Shown: positions 46,050-55,271, counted from the first letter of the stretch. The stretch: DNA of 64,000 nucleotides from Candidatus Defluviicoccus seviourii (GCA_900609035.2 UXAT02000034.1:1-64000); one strand, 5' to 3'. Notes: generated from the letters alone by a model not told the origin. Numbers and translations are program-made.

Positions 46050-47081
46050 GTGGCAGACGATCCCATCTCCGATCACGACCGCGATTCACTCCACATCCTG
46101 CCGCTCGCGATCATTCCGCTGCGCACGAGTTCGCTGCGCCGCGCCCGCCTCGTCAAGAACGTACAGCTCGACAGCGTCATCGAGTTCTTCGACGATCCGA
46201 GCACTGGATCCGGGCATCTCAACATCGAGTCACTGCCGCACGAATACGGCTGGCCGGAGATGCCGGTGCATCCGGACCTCAAGGTGTTGCGCAACCTCGC
46301 GAAACTCTCAAGCTTCGACGTCTACAGCCTGCGCGTCCAGTTGCGTGAACTTGGCATTCCTGTCAACGAGAACGAGGCGCTGCGGCTCTCACCGCGCAAG
46401 GCGGAAGAACTCACCGTGTACATGCGGGATTTCACCCGCCCTCTGATCCAGAATATCTACGGCACCGACGACTTGGAGATCCAATGCTTCGAGCAGCTCG
46501 TCTCCATGCTGCGGAATCCCAATGTCAAGCAGGCGCTGCAAAAACTGACCGTAATGGCGGAAACGCTCAGCATCAAGGTCGAGGAAATTCCCGGCTTTCT
46601 GGAAGACTATGGCGATATATTTTTGTCCCTTTCGTATTACAAGCAATGCCTTGACTCGATCGAACCGACCATTACCGACTTTTTGGAATGGCTCGACCAA
46701 TTGAACACGAGTTGGCAGGGCCGCAGCGATCCGCAGCTTAACGCCACCTGCCGCGTGATCGAGGATACCATCAACGGCACCATGGCCGCGATCAGCGGCC
46801 GGCTCGAGAGCTTCTACCGCAACACGCGTGACATGTGGGAAAGCGTCTCGGCGGAGCGCTTTCGCAAGGTCGAAACCCTGATCAAGGGCTATCACACCAC
46901 CATCGGCGGCCAACTGTGCGCGCTGACCGTCAAGATCCAGGCGTGGGCGCGCAGCTTCCCGAGCAAAAACGCCGGCGGCCCGGCACGGCGCGCCAAGTTC
47001 CTGATGACGGAAATGCGCCAGGGCATCGAGCGGGTGCGCGTGTTCGAAACCAACGCGCCGTCCGTCGCCGCGCTGCGCTGA
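46050..47081 (+). CDS. Unrecognised 343-residue soluble protein
   Basis: GTG start; 343 residues, no signal peptide, no membrane segment. It is rich in predicted helix with Trp/Leu heptad-like stretches (SIEPTITDFLEWLDQLN, VIEDTINGTMAAISGRLESF). A notable early segment is RTSSLRRARLVKNVQLDSVI, and a basic C-terminal part ends in IERVRVFETNAPSVAALR. Codon usage looks like the neighbours, so it is a real gene. It lies on the strand opposite to truA and fmt, which flank it. I do not recognise a family and assign no function. Confidence 0.8.
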   Translation: MADDPISDHDRDSLHILPLAIIPLRTSSLRRARLVKNVQLDSVIEFFDDPSTGSGHLNIESLPHEYGWPEMPVHPDLKVLRNLAKLSSFDVYSLRVQLRELGIPVNENEALRLSPRKAEELTVYMRDFTRPLIQNIYGTDDLEIQCFEQLVSMLRNPNVKQALQKLTVMAETLSIKVEEIPGFLEDYGDIFLSLSYYKQCLDSIEPTITDFLEWLDQLNTSWQGRSDPQLNATCRVIEDTINGTMAAISGRLESFYRNTRDMWESVSAERFRKVETLIKGYHTTIGGQLCALTVKIQAWARSFPSKNAGGPARRAKFLMTEMRQGIERVRVFETNAPSVAALR

Positions 47082-47085
47082 TCGA

Positions 47086-48009
47086 TCAGCCGAGACTGCT
47101 GCCCGCCGGAAGCGGAAAGCCGCGCTGGAACGCGGCTGCCCCCATTGCCGCTCTCCCCGGCCGTTGCAGGACGAGCAGCTTGAGCGCGTGTGAGCCGCAG
47201 GCAACCGTCGCTTCATCGTCGAGCACTGTGCCAGGTGGGCCTTCCGCCTCAACCACAGCGGCTGCGCGCACGCGGATTCGTTCGCCCCGGCACGAGAACC
47301 AAACCGCCGGCCACGGATCGAAGGCACGCACCATCCGCTCGACAGCGACCGCAGGCTGCTGCCAGTCGATCCGACCGTCGTCACGCTCCACCTTGGCGGC
47401 GTAGGTTACGCCTGCATCCGCTTGCGGCCGGGGCTGAAGCGAGCCTGCCGCAACCCCTTCGAGCGCTTCCAGCATCATTTTGGCGCCAAGCTGGGCGAGC
47501 GAATCCTGCAGCTTTGCTGCCGTCGTCTCGGCCGTGATCGGCACCTCGTGCGATAACAGGATCGGGCCGGTATCGAGGCCCGCCTCCATCGCCATGATGG
47601 TAACCCCTGTCTCGGCATCGCCAGCGAGGATCGCCCGCTGGATCGGCGCCGCGCCGCGCCAGCGCGGCAACAGCGAAGCGTGCACATTGAGGCAACCAAG
47701 CCTGGGTGCGTTCAACATCGCACGCGGCAGGATCAGGCCGTACGCCGCGACGACCGCAGCATCGAGCGTGAGGTCTGCGAAGTGACGCTGCTCGGCTTCG
47801 TCTTTCAGGCTGGTGGGTGTGCGGACCGGAACACCGCGCTCTTCAGCAAGCACGTGCACCGGCGATCGCGTCAGCTGGTGCCCGCGACCTGCAGCGCGCG
47901 GCGGCTGGCTATAGACGGCGCGCACGTCGTGCCCGGCCTCGAACAGAGCGGCGAGAGTCGGCACCGAGAAGGCTGCGCTGCCAAAAAACGCGAGTGCCAA
48001 GCGGTTCAT
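47086..48009 (-). CDS. fmt: Methionyl-tRNA formyltransferase
   Basis: A 307-residue enzyme that formylates initiator Met-tRNA. Start FFGSAAFSVPTL, the 10-formyl-THF site LPRWRGAAPIQRAILAGD with catalytic residues in NVHASLLPRWRG and ETGVTIMAME. The C-terminal OB-like domain is present. It starts 42 bp downstream of def in the same direction. Its 3' end nearly abuts the convergent unknown gene. Confidence 0.97.
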   Translation of the reverse strand: MNRLALAFFGSAAFSVPTLAALFEAGHDVRAVYSQPPRAAGRGHQLTRSPVHVLAEERGVPVRTPTSLKDEAEQRHFADLTLDAAVVAAYGLILPRAMLNAPRLGCLNVHASLLPRWRGAAPIQRAILAGDAETGVTIMAMEAGLDTGPILLSHEVPITAETTAAKLQDSLAQLGAKMMLEALEGVAAGSLQPRPQADAGVTYAAKVERDDGRIDWQQPAVAVERMVRAFDPWPAVWFSCRGERIRVRAAAVVEAEGPPGTVLDDEATVACGSHALKLLVLQRPGRAAMGAAAFQRGFPLPAGSSLG

Positions 48010-48051
48010 CGGCGGCGCCAGGCGAGCGGACAGTTCAGATGTGCGGCTGGC

Positions 48052-48567
48052 TCAGACGGGCGCAAGCTTCTTCGACTTGGCAAGCTTGCGCAGGATTATG
48101 TTGCGCTTCAGGGACGACAGGTGATCAACGAACAAGATGCCGTCCAGGTGATCGATCTCGTGCTGGACGCACTTCGCCAGCAAACCCTCCGCGGTCAGTT
48201 CGCGCCGCGCCCCGGCCCGGTCGAGATAGCGCACGCAGACACTCTTCGGCCGCGTCACGTCGGCATAGAACTCAGGGAGGGAAAGGCACCCCTCCTCCCC
48301 GACCACCGCCTCCTCCGACTCCCAGATGATTTCCGGATCGGCCATGCAGACCGGATCGGGCGGCGACTGCGGTGGCGAGATGTCGACGACGATCACCCGC
48401 TGCAGCACGCCCACCTGTGGCGCGGCGAGCCCGATGCCGTTCGCGCGGTGCATGCTATCCAGCATGTCATCCATCAGGCGTCGGACGCGATGATCGACCT
48501 GCCCGACCGGCTGCGCGATCCGCTTCAAACGCGGATCAGGGGCAATGATGATGGAAAGATCGGTCAT
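48052..48567 (-). CDS. def: Peptide deformylase
   Basis: About 171 residues. All three motifs are complete: GIGLAAPQVG, EEGCLSLPE (metal Cys) and QHEIDHLDG (metal histidines and catalytic Glu). It removes the formyl group from nascent proteins. ATG 48567 is chosen; a TTG nine bases upstream is the alternative. First gene of the def-fmt pair. Confidence 0.98.
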   Translation of the reverse strand: MTDLSIIIAPDPRLKRIAQPVGQVDHRVRRLMDDMLDSMHRANGIGLAAPQVGVLQRVIVVDISPPQSPPDPVCMADPEIIWESEEAVVGEEGCLSLPEFYADVTRPKSVCVRYLDRAGARRELTAEGLLAKCVQHEIDHLDGILFVDHLSSLKRNIILRKLAKSKKLAPV

Positions 48568-48716
48568 GGCAGGCAATCCCCTGGCGCAACGCGCGCTTCG
48601 CAGAACGGCAAGCTCTCTCGCACTGTTTCAGATAGGAATTGCCGCTTAACCGCGTCAAGCACGCAGCACCGACCCGCGACAGCACGACAGCTTGGCCATC
48701 CGCGCACGGTCGGCCG

Positions 48717-50129
48717 TCACGCGGAAATGCGGACGCGGTAGCTCAGCCGCGTCGTGCCGCCGGCGGGAACCTCCACCTGCCAGACCGCGCGCCGCGCGGT
48801 CTCCCGCTGGTGCGGCGCACTTTCGTTCAGCACCTGCCAGCCGGGCGGCATGATCTCGACGACGTCGACCACGACCGGCTCCGCCTTGCCGTTACGGACG
48901 TCGATTTCCCAGCTCGTCTCGACAATGCCGCTGTCCTTGCCGCCGACCCGCGTCAGATCGGTCTGCCGGCGCAATACGCTGAGATCGAAAGCCTCCGCGG
49001 GCGTCAGCATCACCGTGTCACCAACACCAGTGTGGTTGATCCGATCCTCGCCGATAAAGCGCAAGCCACCGGCCCGATCGCGCGTGTACAGGCGGACGAC
49101 ACCGGCCGGCAGGGGCCGGCCCAGACCCGCTGCAGCGGTGTTGACGATCGCATAGCGGACCTGTGGATGGATGGGCCGCGGCTCGCCGGCCGTCCCGAAG
49201 CGCGCGTTGAACTGGTTTTCACTCACGTAGCGGCGGGTGAAAGCCACCTTCGCCGCCGAGAGCAGACCAATCTGCCGCATCTCCTGGTCGGCGAGAGTGA
49301 CGGTCTCGGGCACGGCGTAGGCGTGCAGATCGCCAACCGGTTCGGGTTCCATCTCCGGTGGCGGCGCCGCCGCCATCCGAGCCGCCATGGGCGCGGCCCG
49401 CTCCATATCGTAGCTTCTCACCCGGCGAACGTCACCGGCAACAAGGACAAGGCGGGCATTCTTGAGCGCGACACCGGTTGCGTTGGTAAGGCGCGCGCGC
49501 CCTGTCAGCGCCAACTGGGAGGCGACCTCATCGACCTCAAGCGCGTAGTCGGCCTCCCAGTCGAGGCCTTGCGTCAGATAGCTCAGGCCGATCGCAGCAT
49601 CGGCCGGCGCGGTCGTCTCGACGGTCGCAACAAGGGTCGGCTGCGCCCGCAAGTCCATCGGAGCGTCGGTGAAAACGAGCCGGCCGGGGAAGTCGGTTTC
49701 GATGCGGTCGCGATAGCGCAAGATGGCGCTTCCCGTCCCGACGGCGAGCACGGTTGCCCGCTCCACCGTCTCCTCGCCGGTGGTGGGATGGGTGCGGACA
49801 ACGCCCACTTCCTTGCCGAGCGCACGGCGCAACAGCGCCTCTGCGGTCAAGACATTGAAGTCGTACGTGAGGCCAAGGGCGCGCGCCGGTGCCGGCAACC
49901 ACAGCATCGCGCTCGAAGGGTCCATCCGTGGGCTGACACCCTCAAAGGCAATGCGGCTGCGGCCGGCGGCCAAGCCGGCGCGGCGCCAATCCTCGATGAA
50001 GGCGAAGCCGCTGCTGTAGACGGTGGCGGCCAGGTTCGTCTGCGCGTCCACCGGCAGGCGAACCTCATCGGCACTTGCAGCTGTCACCGCAAACCCCGCC
50101 ATGATAACAGCACTCAGCCATCTCAACAT
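48717..50129 (-). CDS. Secreted DUF4139-domain protein
   Basis: A 470-residue protein. The signal peptide (LRWLSAVIMAGFAVTAASA) is followed by an N-terminal beta region and a C-terminal DUF4139 domain (TQGLDWEADYALEV, LTNATGVALKNARLVLVAGD, RLYTRDRAGGLRFIGEDRI, SWEIDVRNGK). The related eukaryotic/bacterial proteins are called mucoidy-inhibitor-A-like; the activity is not known. A Met/Pro/Ala-rich insert occurs near residues 245-265. It is divergent from rmuC with an 81-bp gap. Confidence 0.87.
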   Translation of the reverse strand: MLRWLSAVIMAGFAVTAASADEVRLPVDAQTNLAATVYSSGFAFIEDWRRAGLAAGRSRIAFEGVSPRMDPSSAMLWLPAPARALGLTYDFNVLTAEALLRRALGKEVGVVRTHPTTGEETVERATVLAVGTGSAILRYRDRIETDFPGRLVFTDAPMDLRAQPTLVATVETTAPADAAIGLSYLTQGLDWEADYALEVDEVASQLALTGRARLTNATGVALKNARLVLVAGDVRRVRSYDMERAAPMAARMAAAPPPEMEPEPVGDLHAYAVPETVTLADQEMRQIGLLSAAKVAFTRRYVSENQFNARFGTAGEPRPIHPQVRYAIVNTAAAGLGRPLPAGVVRLYTRDRAGGLRFIGEDRINHTGVGDTVMLTPAEAFDLSVLRRQTDLTRVGGKDSGIVETSWEIDVRNGKAEPVVVDVVEIMPPGWQVLNESAPHQRETARRAVWQVEVPAGGTTRLSYRVRISA

Positions 50130-50210
50130 CGCCCTTCCCCTCGGCTAGGCCCGGCTCCCGCCAAGCCGGAAGAGTGTGCTATCGAGACGCCGGACGCAAG
50201 GGGATGGCAC

Positions 50211-51326
50211 ATGCTGGGGATTTCGTTGCCGGTGCAATGGAACGAAACAGTGCTGTTCATGGCCGGCGCGTGGCTGTTTCTCGCCATCGTGTTCGTCGTC
50301 GTGTTTCTGGCCTTGCTGCGCGCCGAGCGAACCCGGGCCGAACTGTCGGCGCAGATGGCGCGCCTCGCAGACGTCAGCGACCGGCTTGCCGACCAGCAGG
50401 CGAACCTGCAAGGCCGCCTCGCGCAGACGCAACTCGGCGTCAACGACCGTCTGGACGCGCTCGCCCGGCACCTAGGCGATACACTTACCGATCACGGGCA
50501 GCGGACCGGTGAGACCTTGCGCGGTCTGCACGAGCGCTTGGGTGCCATCGATGCCGCCCAACGCACCATCGCCCGGCTGTCAGACCAGGTGGTGAGCCTG
50601 CAGGAGATCCTTGCCAACAAACAGGCGCGCGGTGCCTTCGGCGAAGTTCAGCTGCAAGACCTGGTGAGTGCGCTGATGCCGCCCGGCGCGTTTACGCTGC
50701 AAGCGACGCTCGGCAACCGGAACCGGGTCGATTGCCTCCTTAAGCTGCCCGACCCGCCGGGACCGATGGCCATCGATGCCAAGTTCCCGCTTGAGGGCTA
50801 CCGTGCGCTGCGCGAGGCACGCGACGACGCGGCCAAGGTCCGCGCCGGCCGGACGTTTGCCGCCGATGTGCTGAAACACGTCCGCGACATCGCCGAGCGC
50901 TACATCGTTCCCGGCGAGACTGCGGACTCGGCACTGATGTTCCTGCCGTCGGAAGCGGTCTATGCCGAACTGCATGCAAGCTTCCCCGCTGTCGTCGAAG
51001 AGGCGTGGCGGCGCAAGGTGTGGATCGTGTCGCCGACGACACTGTGGGCGACGCTCAACACCCTGCGTGCGGTGTTGCGCGACGTCCATCTGCGCCAGCA
51101 GGCGAGCCTGCTGCAGGCCGATCTGCAGGTGCTCAGCACCGATGTCAGCGCGCTCGCCGCCAAGGCATCGGCCTTGCAGCGCCACTTCGAGCAGACCCAG
51201 GACGACGTGCGGGCGATCCGCGCCCTTGCCGACAAGATCGCGCACACCGGCGGGCGCCTGGACTTCACACAGCTGAGCGAGCCGGCGCCGCGCGCCGACG
51301 CCGATACTGCCTCGCCGCCGGTGTGA
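50211..51326 (+). CDS. rmuC: DNA recombination protein RmuC
   Basis: About 371 residues. One N-terminal transmembrane helix (ETVLFMAGAWLFLAIVFVV), a coiled-coil region to about residue 140, then the RmuC nuclease-like domain: LANKQARGAFGEVQLQDLV, AIDAKFPLEGY and FLPSEAVYAEL with the acidic/Lys residues of a PD-(D/E)XK fold. It limits DNA inversions between short inverted repeats. ATG 50211 with AGGGG upstream is the start; the long open frame before it is antisense to the DUF4139 gene. Confidence 0.94.
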   Translation: MLGISLPVQWNETVLFMAGAWLFLAIVFVVVFLALLRAERTRAELSAQMARLADVSDRLADQQANLQGRLAQTQLGVNDRLDALARHLGDTLTDHGQRTGETLRGLHERLGAIDAAQRTIARLSDQVVSLQEILANKQARGAFGEVQLQDLVSALMPPGAFTLQATLGNRNRVDCLLKLPDPPGPMAIDAKFPLEGYRALREARDDAAKVRAGRTFAADVLKHVRDIAERYIVPGETADSALMFLPSEAVYAELHASFPAVVEEAWRRKVWIVSPTTLWATLNTLRAVLRDVHLRQQASLLQADLQVLSTDVSALAAKASALQRHFEQTQDDVRAIRALADKIAHTGGRLDFTQLSEPAPRADADTASPPV

Positions 51327-51472
51327 GAAAGGCGTTGGGCTGCAGTCCCGATCCGAAGCATCATGACGGCGGACGTCAAGCGGCAGGAGAAGGCTTCGCC
51401 CGTGCTCGTTACCGATTACGCCACCCCGCCGCGGCGTTCGCATCGGCGGCCGGCCGAAGCGAAGGCTGGCTC

Positions 51473-52141
51473 ATGAGCGGCCGCTTGAGCGACGGCAAGC
51501 GGCGCAAGGACTCCTCGCAGCGCTGGCTCACGCGCCAATTGAACGACCCCTACGTCGCCGCAGCGAAGCGGCAGGGCTACCGCTCGCGGGCGGCGTTCAA
51601 GCTTCTCGAGCTGGACGACCGCTTTCATATCCTGCGGCCAGGCGCGCGGGTCGTTGACCTCGGCGCCGCACCAGGCGGCTGGACTCAGGCCGCCGTGCAG
51701 CGGGCACGCGCCGGCGAACATCCGCGCGCCCGTGTCGTCGCCATCGATCTGACGCCGATGCAAGGAATCGAAGGCGCGGAGATCGTGACCGCCGATGCCG
51801 AGGATGCGGATCTGACCGCCCGCGTCCTTACCCTCCTCGGCGGGCCGGCCGACGTCGTGTTGAGCGACATGGCACCGAAGGCGAGCGGCCACCGCAGCGC
51901 CGACCATTTGCGGATCATCGCACTCGCCGAGACGGCCGCTGCCGCTGCGGAAGAACTCCTGGCCGAGGGTGGTGGCTTCGTGTGCAAGGTCTGGCAGGGT
52001 GGCGCGGAGACAGCGCTGCTGGCACAGCTCAAGTACCTGTTCGCAACCGTCCGCCACGCCAAGCCACCGGCATCACGCGCCGACTCGGCCGAGATCTACC
52101 TCGTGGCACAGTGCTTCCGCGGCCGGCGCGACCCCGCCTGA
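51473..52141 (+). CDS. rlmE: 23S rRNA (uridine-2'-O)-methyltransferase RlmE (FtsJ/RrmJ)
   Basis: About 222 residues. It methylates U2552 of 23S rRNA in the A-loop. Seen: SRAAFKLLELDDRF, the SAM site VVDLGAAPGGWTQAA, VVLSDMAPKASGHRSADH, FVCKVWQGG and SAEIYLVA, which hold the K-D-K-E catalytic set. ATG 51473 gives the family N-terminus with SSQRWLTRQLNDPYV. The 146-bp gap after rmuC has no recognised gene. Confidence 0.96.
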   Translation: MSGRLSDGKRRKDSSQRWLTRQLNDPYVAAAKRQGYRSRAAFKLLELDDRFHILRPGARVVDLGAAPGGWTQAAVQRARAGEHPRARVVAIDLTPMQGIEGAEIVTADAEDADLTARVLTLLGGPADVVLSDMAPKASGHRSADHLRIIALAETAAAAAEELLAEGGGFVCKVWQGGAETALLAQLKYLFATVRHAKPPASRADSAEIYLVAQCFRGRRDPA

Positions 52142-52290
52142 GGGCACGGGCCGGCGCCGTCCGACCTGCGCACGACTCTGCCGCAAATGGGTCAGCGGCT
52201 TTCATCTTTTCTTAATCACAGGGGACCAGACTCGGATCCGTTAAGGCGCACGGCAAGAGCCGGTTGCGCGCAGGAGATCCGAGGAAGACC

Positions 52291-52623
52291 TTGAGCGACG
52301 ACACGGCAGCGCCCGCAGCAGAGAAGATCCGGTCTGACCGGCCGATGGCGGCAGCACTCCGCTACCGTGCCGGCGAGGACTGCGCGCCCAAGGTCGTCGC
52401 CGCCGGGCGCGGTGAGGTGGCCGAGCGGATCATCGCCCTTGCCGCGCTCAACGACGTGCCGGTGCGCGAAGATCCCGACCTGATGGCGATGCTCGACGCG
52501 ATCGAGGTCGGCGCGGAGATCCCGCCGGAGGCTTTCGCCGCAGTCGCCGAGATCCTTGTTTACCTGTTTCGTGCCAACGCGACGCTCGGCGGACAGGCCG
52601 CGCGCCCGCAACCGGAGGCTTGA
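52291..52623 (+). CDS. Stand-alone FlhB C-terminal-domain protein (FlhX/YlqH-type)
   Basis: About 110 residues. It matches only the cytoplasmic C-terminal part of FlhB/EscU export-switch proteins: AAALRYRAGEDCAPKVVAAG, GEVAERIIALAALNDVPVRE, then PPEAFAAVAEILVYLFRAN. It lacks the membrane half and the NPTH self-cleavage site, as in orphan FlhX proteins that can partly replace the FlhB C-domain. TTG 52291 just after GAGGAAG is the likely start; TTG 52264 is possible. It sits upstream of fliO/fliP. Confidence 0.88.
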   Translation: MSDDTAAPAAEKIRSDRPMAAALRYRAGEDCAPKVVAAGRGEVAERIIALAALNDVPVREDPDLMAMLDAIEVGAEIPPEAFAAVAEILVYLFRANATLGGQAARPQPEA

Positions 52624-52626
52624 GAG

Positions 52627-52932
52627 ATGAACGACACCGACGAAGCGACGACCGAGGTTGCCCGCCAGCTGGGCGAGGTCGCCCTCAAAATCGCGATCGC
52701 GCGCGCCAAGGCGACACGCGGCGCGCCACTCGACCTCAAAGCGCTTGAGCAGGCCTTTGCCAGCGTTGATGGCGCGCTCCGCCTCGTGGACGTGCGCGAC
52801 CTCGATCTTGCCCGCCAGTCCGCTTTCGTTGCCCGTGAGCTCGATGCCTTGCGGCAGGATGTTGCCGCGAGTCGCGGTACCCCACCGGCGACAGCAACCG
52901 GGACAACACGCCGGCTGCAGATGCCGGTCTGA
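52627..52932 (+). CDS. Small unknown protein in the flagellar export group
   Basis: A 101-residue acidic, helical protein (ATTEVARQLGEVALKIAIA, ALRLVDVRDLDLARQSAFVA) with no signal or membrane segment. It starts 3 bp after the FlhX-type gene and is followed at 69 bp by fliO, so it is almost surely co-transcribed with them. I do not recognise the family; a flagellar chaperone or assembly role is only suggested by position. Confidence 0.65.
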   Translation: MNDTDEATTEVARQLGEVALKIAIARAKATRGAPLDLKALEQAFASVDGALRLVDVRDLDLARQSAFVARELDALRQDVAASRGTPPATATGTTRRLQMPV

Positions 52933-53001
52933 GGCCGCCCGCGCTTGCGTTTTCCCTCCCATCCGGCAGCGGCAGCGACGCCTTAGCTGCAAAGGTTCCG
53001 C

Positions 53002-53364
53002 ATGAACGTCACCACGTACCTGCAGTTTGCTGCCTCGCTCGTGTTCGTGCTCGCGTTGATCGGCGTCGCGGCCGTGCTTGCGCGCCGCTTGGGCTTCGGC
53101 CAGGGAGTACGCGGTGGCAGCAGCACGAGGCGGCTCGGCATCGTCGAGGTGCTGCCGCTCGACGGCCGGCGACGGCTGGTGCTCCTGCGGCGCGACGAGA
53201 CCGAACATCTGGTCATCTTGAGCGCCAGCGGTGAGCAACTGATCGAAGCAGGCATCAGCCGCACCGGCCGCGACACCTTCGCCACGACGCTGGCGCGGGC
53301 CGAGGCGCTGCCCACAAACGACAGTCAACCAGCCTCCCTTGCGAGCGGAGCTTCCCCGAAATGA
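53002..53364 (+). CDS. fliO: Flagellar biosynthetic protein FliO
   Basis: A 120-residue protein with one N-terminal membrane helix (LQFAASLVFVLALIGVAAVLA) and a basic cytoplasmic part containing RLGIVEVLPLDGRRRLVLLR, the FliO/MopB core. It helps build the FliPQR export gate. ATGA overlap with fliP confirms the pairing. Confidence 0.9.
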   Translation: MNVTTYLQFAASLVFVLALIGVAAVLARRLGFGQGVRGGSSTRRLGIVEVLPLDGRRRLVLLRRDETEHLVILSASGEQLIEAGISRTGRDTFATTLARAEALPTNDSQPASLASGASPK

Positions 53365-54110
53365 GAAAGCCGCTCGCCATTGGCATCGGTGCTGCGCTCC
53401 TGGCGCTGCCGCTCGCGCTCCTTGCCGGCCCCGCCTGCGCGCAATCGATCGCGCTCACGCTGGGCGACGGCGGGCCAACGGTGACCGGGCGCATCATCCA
53501 GCTGCTGGCGCTGATGACGGTGCTCAGTCTCGCGCCGTCAATCCTGGTGATGGTGACGTCGTTCACCCGCATTGTGATCGTGTTGTCGTTCGTGCGCACC
53601 GCGCTTGGCACGCAGCAGACGCCGCCGAATCAGGTGCTGGTCAGCCTTGCACTGTTTCTCACCCTGTTCGTGATGATGCCGACCCTGGAACAGGTCTATG
53701 ACGACGGCATCAAGCCGCTCCTGGCCGGCGAGGTCGACGAAGCCGAGGCATTCGAGCGGGCAACGAAGCCGGTGCACGCATTCATGATGCAACATGTCCG
53801 CGGCCAGGATTTGAACCTGTTCATGGAGATGGCACGGATCCCCGCAGTCGAGGCCGAAGACGACGTGCCGCTGCGCGCACTCGTGCCCGCATTTATGGTG
53901 AGCGAACTGCGCCGGGCTTTCGAGATCGGATTCCTGATCTTCGTGCCGTTCCTCGTCATCGACATGGTGGTCGCCTCGGTTCTGATGTCGATGGGCATGA
54001 TGATGCTGCCGCCGGTCATGATTGCGTTGCCGTTCAAAATCGTGTTCTTCGTGCTGGTCGACGGCTGGTACCTGGTTGTCGGCAGCCTGGTACGGAGCTT
54101 CGGCGGCTAG
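53361..54110 (+). CDS. fliP: Flagellar export gate protein FliP
   Basis: A 249-residue inner-membrane protein. A signal sequence (AIGIGAALLALPLALLAGPA) is followed by IIQLLALMTVLSLAPSILVM, FTRIVIVLSFVRTALGTQQT, LVPAFMVSELRRAFEIGFLI and the C-terminal MMMLPPVMIALPFKIVFF, all hallmark FliP segments. It forms the core of the flagellar type III secretion gate. fliQ and fliR do not follow; dgkA does. Confidence 0.97.
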   Translation: MRKPLAIGIGAALLALPLALLAGPACAQSIALTLGDGGPTVTGRIIQLLALMTVLSLAPSILVMVTSFTRIVIVLSFVRTALGTQQTPPNQVLVSLALFLTLFVMMPTLEQVYDDGIKPLLAGEVDEAEAFERATKPVHAFMMQHVRGQDLNLFMEMARIPAVEAEDDVPLRALVPAFMVSELRRAFEIGFLIFVPFLVIDMVVASVLMSMGMMMLPPVMIALPFKIVFFVLVDGWYLVVGSLVRSFGG

Positions 54111-54190
54111 AGCGGAGGCACGCACGCTTGGCCGCGGGGTGGACTGCGGCTCAGCCACACTGACGGCCGCGGCCAGCGACGAGGGAGGCC

Positions 54191-54589
54191 ATGCAACAGC
54201 GAAGCCCCTTCAAGAGCCGCGGCGGCCTCGAGCGCCTGCGGGCGGCAGCGAAGTACTCGCTGAACGGCTTCCGCCAAGCGTGGCACGAGGAAGCCGCTTT
54301 CCGCCAGGAATTGATGCTGTTCGCGGTGCTGTTGCCGGTCGCGCTCGTTGTTCCTGTCACCATCGTCGAGCGGATCGTCCTCGTCAGCTCCGCAGTGCTC
54401 GTCCTTGTCGTCGAGCTGCTCAACTCGGCGATCGAAGCCGTGGTCGACCGCGTCTCCTTCGACCGCCACGAACTCTCACAGCGGGCAAAGGATCTCGGCA
54501 GCGCCGCGGTGATGCTGTCACTCCTGGTCGCCGGATTCTGCTGGCTTGCAATCCTTGGCCCGCTTGTTGTTGACTTGGCGGAGTGGTAA
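54191..54589 (+). CDS. dgkA: Diacylglycerol kinase DgkA
   Basis: A 132-residue, three-helix membrane enzyme that phosphorylates diacylglycerol. The family motif is ELLNSAIEAVVDRVS with the catalytic Glu; the N-terminus has RLRAAAKYSLNGFRQAWHEE. GAGGGAGG precedes the ATG. It begins 80 bp after fliP and ends 34 bp before the lipoprotein gene. Confidence 0.96.
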   Translation: MQQRSPFKSRGGLERLRAAAKYSLNGFRQAWHEEAAFRQELMLFAVLLPVALVVPVTIVERIVLVSSAVLVLVVELLNSAIEAVVDRVSFDRHELSQRAKDLGSAAVMLSLLVAGFCWLAILGPLVVDLAEW

Positions 54590-54623
54590 TGCTGCCGGGT
54601 CACTATCACCGTGGGAGGGAGAA

Positions 54624-55271
54624 ATGGCAAAGCACTTGGGTTGGCGGATGGTCGCGGTCGCCCTGACGGCGAGCCTGCCCCTGTTGAGCGCGTGCAGCAG
54701 TGACGACAAGAGCAAGTCCGAGGTGCCGGCGCCGGCAGTGGTGCCAGCGACCGCACAACCGGAAACGGTGATTGCCGAATCCTATGCCGAGACCGAAGCA
54801 ACGGTTCAAGCCATCGATCGCAAGACGCGCACGGTAACGCTGCGCATGGCAGACGGCAGGACCGAAACCTTGCAGGCTCCCGCCGACGCCGATCTGACGA
54901 AGGTCAAGAAGAACGACATCGTGATCCTGGGCGCCTTTCAGAGAGTGAGCGTACAGGCGCTTCCGCCCGGATCTGCCCCGCTCGGTGTCCGCCGCGAAGT
55001 TGCGACCATGAAGGCAGAGCCCGGCGAGACACCCGGTCGTGCGGCAGCGGAACGGACGGTAGTGGTGACCGAAGTCGCGGCTGTCGACGCCATCAACAAC
55101 ACTGTCACCTTGCGCAACGCCGGCGGCGAGGTCAAAACGCTCAACGTCCGCAACTACGAAAACCAGCAGAAGCTGAAGACGCTCAAGATCGGCGATCTGG
55201 TGCAGATCGAAGTGATTGAAGCGGGTGGCGTGCAGCTGAAACCGAAGCCCAAGGCGCAGCCAACGAAATAA
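54624..55271 (+). CDS. Lipoprotein with two related beta repeats
   Basis: About 215 residues. The lipoprotein signal has lipobox LSAC (Cys24). After a Pro/Ala linker come two similar modules: ATVQAIDRKTRTVTLRMADG near residues 50-70 and AAVDAINNTVTLRNAGGEVK near 150-170, each followed by KVKKNDIV- or TLKIGDLVQ-type strands, giving an OB- or SH3-like pattern. RBS GGGAGGGAG. First of four consecutive envelope protein genes. Function unknown. Confidence 0.82.
   Translation: MAKHLGWRMVAVALTASLPLLSACSSDDKSKSEVPAPAVVPATAQPETVIAESYAETEATVQAIDRKTRTVTLRMADGRTETLQAPADADLTKVKKNDIVILGAFQRVSVQALPPGSAPLGVRREVATMKAEPGETPGRAAAERTVVVTEVAAVDAINNTVTLRNAGGEVKTLNVRNYENQQKLKTLKIGDLVQIEVIEAGGVQLKPKPKAQPTK

Noticed and set aside
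48639..50210. Long upstream extension of the rmuC frame
   Set aside because: It lies antisense to the DUF4139 gene; RmuC begins at ATG 50211 with its own Shine-Dalgarno and membrane anchor.
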